A stretch of 64,000 nt of DNA from Cordilura impudica (GCA_963682025.1 OY821519.1:105224480-105288479), one strand, 5' to 3'. Counted from the first letter of the stretch, positions 45,752-57,136 are shown. Notes: generated by a model not told the origin, from the letters alone. Numbers and translations are program-made.

Positions 45752-46457
45752 AACAAGTAGAAAAATTATAGTCGGTCTATACCGACTATATGATACCCTA
45801 TACCATGCGTTTAGATTTTTATTAATTTTTTGGCTGCAGATATAAAAAAGTTCATATCGGATGCTATATCTCTATGGAGACTAGGCTCAAAAATGGATCG
45901 CTCCTGACTATGTTTGGTAAAGTTTTTTGTATTTTGCAAAAATATATATAAACAAAATTTAAGAAGAATCAGTGCAATATTTTTGATTTTTGACAGATTT
46001 AAGTGAAGATGGGGAAGCAGCTCTATATGCGGCCTATGACTAAGAGTTGTCCCATAGGGATCATCATTTTTGGACTACTCATTAATGGATGTAATAAACG
46101 CATACAAACCCAATTTGAGTAAGATCTATATGACAATTTGGATCTTATGGCAATTTATGACGATTTTATAGGGGTCATTTGTATGGGAGCTAGGTCTGAA
46201 CATGCACCGATTCTCACCAATTTCAATAGCGATCATCCCAAATTTCGTCAAAATGTATTCATATTTGCGACCTGCTGTTTGATTAAAAGGTTTACATGGA
46301 CACACAGTCGGACGGACGGACATCGTTAAATCGAATCAGTTAGTGATTCTGATTCGATCGGTATAATAAAAGATGGGTCTAGGTCAAATATTTTTGGTAT
46401 TTACAAACAGCAGCACAAAGTCATTATACCCAACCAAATAGTGGTATAGGGTATAAA
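45752..46457 (+). repeat. Core repeat, shortened copy
   Basis: About 706 bp. A deletion of about 95 bp joins accatgcgtttaga directly to tttttattaattt, removing the segment before module A. GGAC run of three units (46313-46322). The atcgaatca...tgattcgat hairpin is kept. Inserted in an A-tract within the endonuclease gene. Confidence 0.85.
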
Positions 46458-46930
46458 AATTATGATCTGTTGTGGTATTCTCAATGGAATTGATCAAACA
46501 GTATGTTGTTTATTTGTAAAAATACCATCTATACAAGATTTAGGGGCTAGCCTCGCGATTAGTTTATGACAGGAATTGAAATTATATTCAGAAAATCAAT
46601 CTAGTAAAGATTGACTACGAGTGTCTTCGCATATTAGATCAATATTAAAATCTCCAAAAAATATACTTTGAAAATTATTTATATCCGTGAGCAAAGCCTT
46701 TATTTTTAGATCGAGGTCGTCACCAAGGGTTTATTGTTTACTTTGGCATTTCATAGTGATGTTGATACAAGTTCCAAAAAATTTTCACTTCGAGTAGCTA
46801 ACAGGCTGTATTTTAATTGTTGGTTAACATAAAGAGAAGTACCGCCATAATTATCATATCCACAACAGTGGACAACGTCAAGTCCATCAATCGAATATAA
46901 ATTTATAGAATTTTTAGCGAATCACGTTTT
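46458..46930 (-). pseudogene. AP-endonuclease domain of the non-LTR element
   Basis: The minus strand gives LYSIDGLDVVHCCGYDNYGG, TSLYVNQQLKYSLLATRSEN, a decayed FFGDFNIDL region near 46640 and a C-terminal TDHNF at the core-repeat junction; coding resumes on the other side with FCQMKMNF. The TDHN corresponds to the SDH motif. Multiple frame changes. Confidence 0.75.
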
Positions 46931-47039
46931 GAGTTAGATTTATTTATTATATATGAATTAAAAGAGTTTCAATTGAAAAAATATTTTGTATCCATAAAAA
47001 GTTATAAAAGAAATTTTTAAAATTGTTAGTTATACTTAA

Positions 47040-47296
47040 GAATTTTAATTTGGGGACTGAAATTGTGTTTCAGCATCTTCTTCTATTATCAGCATCAGGT
47101 ATACCAGTTCGTTTTGATGAACCACCAGCAAATTTACAGAGGAAGTTGTCAACTTCATCCATATTTTTAAGCGAAATCAGTCTCGAGTTTTTATTTGTCC
47201 TAGCAAAAACTTTGCTACCTCTAGAATAAACGAATTCGAAACCAACGATTTTTAAAGACTTTGCATATTTTAAAACTGCCATTGTCTCTCTGCATA
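47040..47296 (-). pseudogene. ORF1 C-terminal half (FP-like domain)
   Basis: Minus strand: ICRETMAVLKYAKSLKIVGF, then EFVYSRGSKVFARTNKNSRL and ISLKNMDEVDNFL. This resembles the C-terminal baculovirus-FP-like domain seen in many insect retrotransposon ORF1 proteins (K.VGFK..W.R.GKI..R.....). It joins to 49179-49480 once the Helitron is ignored, apart from one single-base frame change. Confidence 0.65.
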
Positions 47297-47311
47297 TCAA
47301 AACTAATATAT

Positions 47312-48065
47312 AACAAGTAAGAAAATTATAGTCGGTATATACCAACTATATGTTACCCTATACCATGCGTTTAGAGATCCTATCTCATAGGCCCAACTAA
47401 CTGGACATAGAAAATAAGCATAAACCAAATTTGAGTGGGATTTTTATTAATTTTTTGGCTGCAGATATGAAAAAGTTCATATAGGATGCTATATCTATAT
47501 GAGGACTTGGTCCAAAAATGGACCGATCCTGATCATGTTTGGTAAAGTCTATTGTATTTTGCAAAAATATATACAAAAAATTTGAGAAGAATCAGTGCAA
47601 TATTTTTGTAATTTGATAGATTTAAGTGAAGATGGGGAAGCAGCTCTATGTGGGGCCTATGACTAAGAGTTGTCCCATAGGGATAATTTTTTGGACTGGA
47701 CGCATACAAACCCAATTTGAGTAAGATCTGTATGACAATTTGGATCTTATGGCAATTTATGTCGATTTCATAGGGGTCATTTGTATGGGGCTAGGTCTGA
47801 ACATGGAACAATTCTCGCCAATTTCAATAGCGATCATCCCAAATTTCGTCAAAATATATTCATATTTGCGACCTGCTGTTTGATTACAAGGTTGACATGG
47901 ACACACAGACGGACGGACGAAGGGACATTGTTAAATCAAATCAGTTAGTGAATCTGATTCGATGGGTATAATAAAAGATGGGTCGAGGTCAAATATTTTT
48001 GGTAGTTGCAAACAGCAGCACAAAGTCATTATACCCAAACCAGATAGTGGTATAAGGTATAAAAA
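47312..48065 (+). repeat. Core repeat, copy nested in Helitron
   Basis: The palindrome is altered (agtcggtatataccaactat). Small deletions lie around 47697 and 47840. GGAC run of two units plus gaaggg. The 3' end is tagtggtataaggtataaaa. The 15 bp of Helitron before it and the sequence after it match the usual insect Helitron 5' end when joined. Confidence 0.82.
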
Positions 48066-48205
48066 TGGAGTAGTGTATGTTTGTATGTTTGTTTGTTTGT
48101 TTGCTTGTTTGTGGACCACTGGACCGATCGTCTTGAAATTTTTACAGTAGGTAACTGCCTATCCCGAAGGAAAAATAGGCTATATTTATTTTTGATTTTT
48201 CAAGT

Positions 48206-49130
48206 GGGCCTGGCACCTCCCATACAAAGTGAATTTTTAACACCTAATTTTAACATATAATATCTGGAGTACTACTACAGCAAGCGCTCTGATACTTTAT
48301 ACATATACATATTTAAATAATTCGAAGACTTGTGGAAAAATGGGCGAGATATGACCAATGGGCGTCGTACCCACCATACAAAGTAAATATTAAATTTCAT
48401 ATATCTAGAGTACTGTTATAGATAAAGTCATGAGACTTTGTGTGAGTTCATAAGTTATCAACGTTAGTACTCGAAAAAAATGGACGGAATCCGTTCAGTG
48501 GGCGTGGTACCTAAAAATACAAAGTAAATATATAATGTCATATATACGAAGTACTGTAATAGTGAAAGTATTGGAACTTTGTTTGAGTTCATGAGTTATT
48601 AATGTGAGTAGTCTCATAAAAAATGGGCAGGATTGGACTAGTGGGCGTGTCGCCTCCCATACAAAGTGAATTTTTAACATCTAATTTTAACATATAATAT
48701 CTGGAGTACTACGACAACAAGAGTTATGAAATTATATACAAGTACACATATTAAAATAGTTCTAGGAATTTCAGAAAAAATGGGCGGGATCGGACCAATG
48801 GGCGTGGTACCCTCCATGCAAAGTAAATATTAAATGTCATATATCTAGAGTACTGTAATAGGTAAAGTGTTGACACTTTGTGTGAGTTCATAAGTTATTA
48901 ATATGAGTAGTCCCATAAAAAAATGGGCGAGATTCAACCAGTGGTACCCCCATACAAAGTAAGTATTTAATATAACATAACTGGAGCACTATAATAATGA
49001 AAGTCTAGCGACTTTGTTTGAGTTCGTAAGTTATTAATGTGAGTAGTTGCCCAAAAATGAACTAATGAGCGTGGCACCTCCTATACAAAACAATAGTTTT
49101 CTACAAAACGTATTGCCTTTTTTTTATTTC
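48206..49130 (+). repeat. Helitron internal tandem array, seven units
   Basis: Units start at about 48206, 48360, 48500, 48643, 48800, 48941 and 49067. Each has ggg(c)gtgg.ac...(t)cccatacaaagt.a.tattaa, a tatctggagtactgtaata block and gttcataagttattaatgtgagtag. The last units are the most decayed. Confidence 0.8.
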
Positions 49131-49178
49131 GTTACGAGGGGTGTAGCGAAGCGCATCGGGTTACTGCTAGTCATTTAT

Positions 49179-49800
49179 AAAAACTTTTCTTAAGTCATCA
49201 GCATCTTTCAACTTTGATTTATCTTGCATAAAAACTCTCTTTGATTTTTTATATGTAAATTTAACTACAACTTGCAGCTACCGATTCACGAGATATACTT
49301 CATCAATATCATCCTCACAAATATTCGCTCCGGTTTTTTGTGTCACGTCTAAAACAACGTCCACAGCATTATTCATTCTATTAGTTTCAACACCACCCAT
49401 TATGCAATCATTTTGAACTCTTACATTATTTAAAAAGTTCACAGTTGATGTTAGTTATTGATCTCTTTTCGTAGGCTACCATTCTCCGTTCTTAATGTTT
49501 TTATCTCATTTGTATTCTTTGCTATACACTTCAATATAGCATCATATTTAAAGACATAAAATTTTTTGTTTCCTTAATCTCAGCCAGCTGATCAAGTTGT
49601 GTTTTGATTTCTTGTAATTCGCTTACACATACAGAAAGATCTTCAACTGGCGCACCAAAAAGACATTTGTACTCAAGAGAGGTAATTTTTAGCAATTTAT
49701 CATATTCCTTTTGATCCAATTTGGTGGAAAGTGCGTGGAGTGTTTTTTCACAACACCACATTGCAAAGCATCGCCACTTTCCAGTACCTGGGTTTTGCAT
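49179..49800 (-). pseudogene. ORF1 N-terminal half
   Basis: ATG at about 49800: MQNPGTGKWRCFAMWCCEKT, LSTKLDQKEYDKLLK, then a Leu/Glu-rich coiled-coil-like stretch (ELQEIKTQLDQLAEIKET). After a frame break it reads EIKTLRTENGSLRKEIN, a DDIDEVYLVNR-like segment near 49280-49310, and DADDLRKVFIND at the Helitron junction. Cys/His-containing start plus coiled coil is typical of ORF1 RNA-binding proteins of insect non-LTR elements. Confidence 0.65.
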
Positions 49801-49810
49801 TCAAATTATT

Positions 49811-50219
49811 TTGTTTTTGTTTAAACCTTTTCTTATTTTGCCAGGCATGCTCCAATATTTAACAAAAAAGTGAACCTTTAATAACACTTGAGAGTAGCTC
49901 TCTTTATTTTTAATTACTTAAATATAAAAATAAATTATATTTCTTATGCACCGACATCAGATTGACGTATAAACGTAAAACTGCAAACGCAACAGCTAAC
50001 ACTTGTTTATTGTTCAATACAAAACTTGAACGTGTAGAAGACGAAATTGTACAACCTTTTATTCTATCGTTTTATTAGGAGAGCGAATAAGAAAAATTAG
50101 TAACAAATAAATGTTCATGATGATTGATGGAAAAGTATGTAATGCTCTAACGGAAACAACATCTACACAAAAATGTTACGTGGTGCAACAAGTAAAGAGT
50201 TTATTTCAGCTGATAGAAT
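49811..50219. other. Spacer, possible 5' region of the retrotransposon
   Basis: No coding seen; the 5' end of the non-LTR element on its minus strand is somewhere here. Confidence 0.4.
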
Positions 50220-50960
50220 GATTAGTACAGAAGTACATATAGAATCTTTATAGTTTGGTTTATCTATTCTTTATGGCAGGATACGATTGTTTGAATGTCT
50301 TTTTCACTTACAATGCAAACTTCCAATAAAAACAAAAAATGGCAGGCTAGATCAAATTATGATAAGAAAATTATTGCAGCTACAAAATGAGGGATTCGGA
50401 AAGAGCTTAGGTAGAAACTCTGACAATGGCAATACTGCAATGCGTTTTTTTCAGAATGCAGTCGTTTCTGCATAAATTACAAAAGTGGACAAAGAATTTA
50501 TAGAACGACTGCATGCAGTACTTATCGCTGAATCCTGTGGACATGAAATTCAAGTTGAAAAGTCTGGAAACTGTATTTAGAATATGGCCACACATTTCAT
50601 TTGGGTTTATCCGTGGTTATATATTCCTCTCGCATTACATAAATTCTTTATTCACGGCCCAGTACCACATGCATTATTGCCAAGTCGCCAACTATCTGTG
50701 GAAGCTAAATGCAGCCGGGAGAAGTCAAATGAAGACACATTTAATAGGTTTCTACTTAGTTCAGATCCATTACTTACCGCCAAAATAAAAGTTATAAGAA
50801 AAAAATTCATCCTATACCACATATGGCACTAGATTTATTAATTTTGCCAAACACAGCAGGTGAAGAAGAGGTTAATGATGATGACTATGAAAATGATGAC
50901 GATTATGATGAGTGTGAAATATTATGTAATGGTGATAACTTATTCTTTTTTTTTTTGAGT
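50220..50960 (+). pseudogene. Repeat-associated arthropod gene, 3' part
   Basis: The plus strand reads LQNEGFGKSLGRNSDNGNTA and MRFFQNAVVSA (to 50475). In other frames it goes on to ITKVDKEFIERLHAVL, CGHEI, then HFIWVYPWLYIPLALHKFFI, LLPSRQLSVEAKC, NEDTFNRFLLSSDPLLTAKI (50584-50800), and an acidic Asp/Glu/Tyr tail near 50870-50920. Segments such as DGNTA.RFF, YPW.Y.P...HK..IHG and NED...LL.SSDP recur in an uncharacterised multi-copy gene family of arthropods, presumably of transposon origin. At least three frame breaks. Role unknown. Confidence 0.5.
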
Positions 50961-51017
50961 GTAGTTTGCCTTGTTTTAATATTTATATTTCAAATTTTTT
51001 TTTGAAAATTTTTCTAT

Positions 51018-53612
51018 AGTAATTATGTTTTATTTGTCCGGACTCAAATATTTGAATTTACAAATTGGAATAGAATCTAGTAACCTTTGAAAATATTGTG
51101 ACCACATATATAATACGTGTGTGTACGCGAACAAGATTATGATTCTCAGTTCGTCTTGAATATTTGTTGTGAAAATTTGTGTTTGCGAAAAATTAAATAT
51201 GAATAGCGGGAGCAATTTTGAATATCTTTCTTCAGCAGGTAAATTTTTGTTATAATACTGTGGTTTCTAGTGCTTTTCAGAATCTAATAATTAATTTTGG
51301 CAAAATTATTCATTCTATTTAAATTTTTTTGGATAGGTTATCTCATGAAGATAGGCAAGAGTATTTTCGGAATATGTTGGATGCCGAGACTGATATGGAT
51401 GAAGCCGAGCTTGACCCATTTGTAGGCGCTGATAGCGATGACGAATATTTGCCTGACCAGAAAGATGCGGAATCGGATGCTGAAATAGCTGACGAAGATG
51501 CAAATGTCGAGCTGAATATTGACAGCGAATCTGATAACGATGAGAGTGAACAAAATGAACAAGGTTCCACCTATGATGAAACATTTTTCAACAGCAAAGA
51601 TGGTATAAAGTGGTATAAACAAAATTCTGATTCCACTCGTCAAAGGGCCCATAATATCATTCGTGAACCATTGGGACCTAATCCCATTACCAAAAATTTA
51701 TCGGCAGTGGATACATTTTTCTTTATTATGAGTGCGCACATTAGAGACCAAATTTGTAGGTTTTCTAACAAAAAAGCAGATAATTTTTTCGTAAATGGGA
51801 CGCAGAAGATCCTTCTAAAGAAGCTGTTGCATAGATTTCCATTACTGATGAAGAGTCGAAAGCGTTTCCGAAAATTTCGCTTGTGATGTGCTCCCAGATA
51901 TCCAACCAAAATTAAGCGAGTTTTGGAAAAATCATGCTTTTCCCCTTTATCGTGCAACCATGACTGTTAGCCGAATCCAAAGTATTTTCCGCTTTATTCG
52001 TTTTGACAACCATGTTACTAGAGCCACTCGTCAGTCTGACGATAAGGCAGCACCGATAAGGGATATTTTCGAGATGATTAACTCCAATATGAGAGCCAAT
52101 TTCAGGCCTTATGAGACTATGACAGTAGACGAGCAGTTGTTCGGATATCGAGGCCGCAATAAATTCACTCAATATAATCCATCAAAACCTGCAAAATATG
52201 GAATAAAGATTTGGTGGGCTTGCGATGCCACAACTTTTTATCCGATTAGTGGCCAAATTTATGCTGGAAAAGAAGGCATTACCAGAGACGTAAACCATAG
52301 CGAGCGGGTAGTGAAAGAACTAATTGCTCCCAACAAAAATACAGGGCGAAATGTAACGATGGACAATTTTTTCACTTCATTCCCATTGCTCCAGGAGCTA
52401 CTAACTTGAAAAATAACCATCGTCGGCACTTTGAAAAAAAAAAACAAGCGGTATATGCCCGAAGAATTCAAAGTTTCACAGAGGCGTGAGGTAAATTCGA
52501 GTGCATTTGGATTTAGTCCGAATGCAATGATGTGCTCCATGTGTGTCCGTGCAGCGAGATTCAGCAGTGTTCGATATAAAACAAAAGCCAGAAACGATTT
52601 TGTTTTATAATAAAACCAGTGGCGTTGTGGACACAATGGATAAAGTGGTGTCCTAATATACCACAAAAAGTGCTACAACTCGTTGGCCTCTAGCGATATT
52701 TTACAACATGTTGGATATCTCGGCCCTGGCAGCATAAATAATATACGCCACCAACAGTCCACATAGTGCGGTAAAGAAATCTCGACGTAGACAATTTATA
52801 CTGAGCTTGGGTGAAGAGCTTTGCATTCCGCAAATTAGGATCTGAGTCCAAAGACCAGTGGTAGTCAAGAAGTTTGCCATCAAGACAGCCGTTGAATGTA
52901 TTTTAGGTACATTTTTGAACCTTTTTGAGAGGAAAAATATTTATTTGTTTTTATTATTACAGGCCAGTCAGTCTCTGTATCGAACTACGAAGATGAAGAG
53001 TTTGACGCTGATGATGTGCCGGAACGAGATGCAAGTGGGCGCATCAAACAAAAAGGTGGGTGATACATGTGCTACCGATGTTCTAAAAGGAAGAGAGCTA
53101 CTCGGCAAGCATGTGTCAAATGCAAGAAGCCCGTATGCGTAGAACATATCTTCACCCAGACAAAGTGTGAAGATTATCATATGGGCCCATTTTCATCTTC
53201 TAACAATTTGCGTAAATAAATATTACATACATACATATATACTTTTTCTCACTTTTTTGTATAATTTTTAATTTTAATAAACGAAAATCCATTTATTTAC
53301 ATGATGTGTTGCTTTTCAAAAAATTTCAGATGATTTTTTTGACAATATATTAGGAAATGTAAGAAATGTTCATACAAATTTCGATATACCTACCTGGGTA
53401 GGTACTATTAACTTACGTAGGAAAACAGACAAATTTAAAAAATAATTAAGAAATTCTGCAGTAAAATCATTTTTGATTGCATTTTCTGCTTTAAGTTCAA
53501 AATTTGATAACTGACTCGGCAGCATTTTCAGATGTGATGAAAACTCGCTCAGTTATTTGCAAATGAAAGTCACTTTCTCTACCCGGGTAGGGATTATCAA
53601 AGCGAAGGTTAA
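51018..53612 (+). mobile_element. piggyBac element, left end unclear
   Basis: It contains a broken piggyBac transposase (51329-53217). The right end is probably TTAA at 53609-53612, preceded by ctacccgggtagggattatc (53578-53597) and aaagcgaagg. A related palindromic block, tacctgggtaggtactatt, lies at 53390-53408 as a subterminal repeat. I could not find the matching left inverted repeat. Confidence 0.6.
51329..53217 (+). pseudogene. piggyBac transposase, frame-shifted
   Basis: The first frame (to 51886) is an acidic N-terminus (SDDEYLPDQKDAESDAEIAD) then SKDGIKWYK. A shift near 51886 leads to 51888-52409 with MTVDEQLFGYRGRNKFTQYN (first catalytic Asp), SKPAKYGIKIWWACDA and NVTMDNFFTSFPLL (second Asp). 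An in-frame TGA at 52407 is followed by TIVGTLKKKNKRYMPEEF. Then a shift near 52530, NKTSGVVDTMDKVV (third Asp region), RWPLAIFYNMLDISALAAYI, and a C-terminal Cys-rich finger (YRCSKRKRATRQACVKCKKP, VCVEHIF) ending near 53217. Three to five lesions; domains otherwise complete. A possible upstream exon (ATG 51199, gt at 51239, ag at 51336) does not join in phase, so I start at 51329, which is a TTG; the true start is uncertain. Confidence 0.88.
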
Positions 53613-55199
53613 GAAAAAAAAAATAAATAAATAAAAACAGAAAAATTCAAATGCTTGATAGTAAATGTATTATAACTAGTATAGCCCAGCACTCGAAATT
53701 CGAGTGAAAATTCTAGGAAATATTATTTTTTGATTAAATTTTTGTCTTCCAATGCGGTTTTAATCTATATATATAAATTTATGAATATTTAAATGAGCCT
53801 TAAGGTATGTTAATCAATTTTAGCAATTCACAGTTCAACACAGAGCATCTGATGTTAAATTTAAATCATGCGCATTAACAGGGTTAACGAATTATTAAAA
53901 ATATTTTATTTTATTTAATTTAATATATTTTTAAGGCAGATTAAATATAAATTTTATCATTCTCAGCTTCTCCTATGAACTATAACTATGCCAATTTTCA
54001 CGATCCTCCATGCCCGCATATTGCTTGAAAAGGTAACTAAAAATTTACCTTCACGTGCTAACATATAGATAGAAGTACATATTTTGTTTATTTTTTTTAA
54101 TAGAACATTAAGTTCACTATTGTTTGAAATTTGAATCATTAATTTATCTCTTTAAAATCCAAACTTACACCAAAAATTGTGAACCAAGGTAATGTTTTCC
54201 GGAAAACAAATAAGCGCTTAGCAGCTTAAATAAAATTTTAAAAAATTATTTATATTTCTAAATAGTAGTATTTAATTTCTTAATAATAAATTGTAAAAAA
54301 ATTTTTTTAAACGGCTTCCCTGAATTAATCCTCATTTTGACTATCATTCAACCCACTGTGCGCTGGTATTATTTTTGGGTTGAGATTCCAATATAATATT
54401 GGAAAATTTCTGTATATAGCAGGGGAATTCATTAGCTCTATACAAATTAGTGAACTTGGGATATTTGGGTGGAAATAACGGATAGTAGAGCAGACTTGCC
54501 CTCCATTCTCCAAATGTGCAAAGCTGGGACATCATTCATGTGATATGATTTCAGATTGTATTTGTTATTCAAATGTTTAACTAAATCAATAAATTTAAAA
54601 ATAATTTTTTTTTTGAGACAGGCCCTAGCAGTCCTTCCAATCCTGCTAAATGGCAATGTTAAGAATAAGATCACAATAAGATTGTCAGTAGCATTGAAAA
54701 GCATTCTGAAATTTAAATTTATATGAAAGGTGTCATACCTCTGTATCCAGTCATAGCCTAGCTTCCAGTTATTACACCATTCGCGTAGCAATTCTCAAGA
54801 AATCCTGGTTTTGCCTGAAGCTTTCAGAAAGGAGCAAACAAACAAATAACGCCTATAATATTTATAAGGATTACAAGTAGTGTAATATTTTTTGATGGGT
54901 TCATTCTGTTTTGTAATGACGTTGAAGTTGCTGAATGACATAATGTTCCTCATGAACTATAAAATTACAATTAAGTCTTTGTCAAATCTTTTTTAAAATT
55001 TGGTGAATTAATTTTCAAGCCTTTTTTTAGTAATTGAAGCCAAATAATTTTTCAGTCTAACTATTAAGCAAAATCCATCCACCTTACTTTGCTGCATGTC
55101 ATCGCAAAGAGAAGTTAATTGAAAAATTTTGTAATTTCTTTAATTTCACTGTTTCAAGGACAAAATAACCTTAAGTCGTTCTAGTCTATCGAAAATATA
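53613..55199. other. AT-rich spacer with unassigned frames
   Basis: A hairpin CACTCGAA/TTCGAGTG lies at about 53691-53707. Minus-strand frames at 54325-54791 share no motif I know; no element ends seen. Confidence 0.4.
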
Positions 55200-56878
55200 C
55201 AGTATGTAGAAAAAATAAGTTTCCAATGTCATATATTTAAATTGGTGAACTGTGAGCTTCCTAAAGCTTATGCATTGATACATACCATTCTCATTTTAAA
55301 AACTGCTCATACTATTGTTCTTATTGGAGAAGTTTGAAAGGTTTTGCTCTTCAATAGAAATAAAGGTAATACCAGTTTCACAGAAAGAAATAATTTGTAC
55401 ATTGAAAAAGTAAGTTTCCAAAAGCAATCAAGTAGTGAAACATTGCACACTAACAATAAAATCTTGATATTTTAGCTATTTTTAATAAATTTAGTTAATT
55501 TTGCATACAAATAAATACGTAAAAGATAAATTTTTCTACCATTTCATTAATTTTGATTACTTTTTTCATAATATTGAAATTAACCCTTTAATTAAATAGA
55601 AAATAATTTAATTTTGCAAAAAAAATGGGTTAATTCAAACAACTGACAACTGAGGAACGAAAAGAAATTATTAGTCTTTATAAAGATGGCCACAACCTTC
55701 AATATATTGGACAAAAATTTTGCAAATCGCATACAGCAGTTCGTAAAGTAATTGTGGCCTTCGAGAATGAACACAAAGTTTATGCTAAAAACAGACCAGG
55801 GCGTCCTAAAATAACATCCCAAAGAGTTGACAGAAGAATCCTTGACATATCAGAGGCCAACCCATTAAAATCTGTACCAAAAATTCGTTCTCAGTTGCTT
55901 AACGAAGGAAGAATTACCCCGTCAGTATTCACCATTCGTAACAGGCTAAGAGAATGTGGCAAACATGGGCGCGTAGCTCGTAAAATTGCCTACGTTAGCA
56001 AAGTAAATAAGACCAAAAGAATGGTGTTTTATGAGGAACACGTTTCAAAGCCCAAAGAATTTTGATACAACATTTTATGGACTGACGAATCAATGATAAG
56101 GCTGAAATACTCTCATGGTATGATACACGTTTGGCGTTAGGCAGGTCACGAACTATCATTAAAGTGTACCGTTCCAACTATAAAAGCGGTAGAGAGAGGT
56201 TTGATGGTGTGGGGCTGCCTTTCTGCCAAAGGTCCAGTACCAGAAATCATCGTATTAGAAGGAAAAGTAAATTCTGCTGTGTATGTGAGAATTCTGGAGG
56301 AAACAGCTATACCTGAGGGGAATCGCTTAATAGGTGAACATTTCATATTCCAGCAGGATAATGCACCTATACATACAGCGAAAAGGGTGGTGGAATACCT
56401 TGCTGATAGAAATGTTCCTCTTTTAAAGTGGTCACCCCAAAGTCCAGACCTTTCTCCCATCGAGAACGCTTGGGCTATATTTAAAATTCGGATTGCTGAG
56501 GCGGCCCCTCAAAACCTTAGCCAACTTAAAGATTGCATTGTTTTGAACTGGAAAAAAATTAGTCCAGCAGAGTGCCTAAAGTTAGTAGACACTGTGCAAG
56601 TCCGCCTTGCTAAAATGTCTCTCCGAAATGGAGGTCACTGCGGTTACTAAGCGAAATGGAAACAAATTTTTTTTACTATTTTCTTTGAGTTCTTCTAAAT
56701 TTTTTTTAACTGGCTACAATGAATATATAATTTTTCTTAATATTTTTATTTGTTACTACTGCTGAAGTTAAAAAAGTACAGTATAGACAAAGAATATTAA
56801 AAAATACTACACAAGAAAAAAGTTTCAAACGTTTTATTCTATAACTATTCTTTGGAAACTTATTTTTTCCACATACTG
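55200..56878 (+). mobile_element. Tc1-like element, nearly intact structure
   Basis: Left inverted repeat CAGTATGTAGAAAAAATAAG from 55200, preceded by TA. The right end at 56878 has reverse complement CAGTATGTGGAAAAAATAAG and is followed by CA (mutated TA). A second gaaaaagtaagtttccaa at about 55404 gives an inner direct repeat inside the left end, as in IR/DR-type Tc1 elements. About 1.68 kb. Its left end is duplicated as a fragment at 63600-63950. Confidence 0.85.
55625..56650 (+). pseudogene. Tc1-like transposase, three nonsense codons only
   Basis: A single reading frame spans ATG 55625 to TAA 56650 (341 codons, the usual Tc1 length), with stops at codon 3 (TAA 55631), TGA 56063 and TAG 56138. 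Paired helix-turn-helix: LTTEERKEIISLYKDGHNL and a GRPKITS AT-hook-like GRP motif. Catalytic DD34E: WTDES (about 56078), QQDNAPIH (about 56352), SPDLSPIENAW (about 56455), with exactly 34 residues between the second Asp and the Glu. No frameshift is present. The intact domain order suggests recent death. Confidence 0.9.
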
Positions 56879-57136
56879 CATATAACTCAGTTTATATTGC
56901 CACTGTAATCTGCAAGCAGTCAGCAATAACTCTCTCAATTTCTTTGAAAACGACATCATCAGTGGCTTGACAATGCATAAGTCTTCTTAAGTATTTTATT
57001 TCAAATGGAAAAATAATAATTTTAATTTTATTTTATTTTCCAGCAAGACGAAGAGCATTCAAAGAAAATAATTATAAGGTTTTCTTGGGAATCGGATTTT
57101 GTGGAAAATTTGGATCATCAGCCACTACTTATTTAT
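56879..57136. other. Spacer, no gene seen
   Basis: Nothing recognisable. Confidence 0.5.

Larger units (their letters stand above)
47297..49178 (+). mobile_element. Non-autonomous Helitron inserted in ORF1
   Basis: The 5' end TCAAAACTAATATATAA at 47297 follows an A. The 3' end cgaagcgcatcgggttactgCTAG at 49178 is followed by T. A core repeat (47312-48065) sits just inside the 5' end, splitting it from aaatggagtagtgtatgtttg. The interior holds about seven tandem units of 129-157 bp starting gggcgtggcacctcccata (48206 to 49067). No coding gene. The two sides continue one ORF1 reading. Confidence 0.78.
44900..49800 (-). mobile_element. Non-LTR retrotransposon (ORF1, EN, RT), 3'-truncated
   Basis: The minus strand from 49800 leftwards carries an ORF1 with N-terminal Cys-rich segment and C-terminal FP-like domain, an AP-endonuclease and the N-terminal half of a reverse transcriptase that fades at about 44900. 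A core repeat (45752-46457) splits EN, and a Helitron (47297-49178) splits ORF1. Without these insertions about 2.3 kb of element remain. No target duplication was found. Confidence 0.75.

Noticed and set aside
51199..51336. Spliced first exon for the piggyBac gene
   Set aside because: Donor and acceptor dinucleotides exist but the phases do not match the downstream frame.
51338..51957. Several minus-strand frames, one Ser-rich
   Set aside because: Antisense to the acidic N-terminus and following part of the piggyBac transposase.
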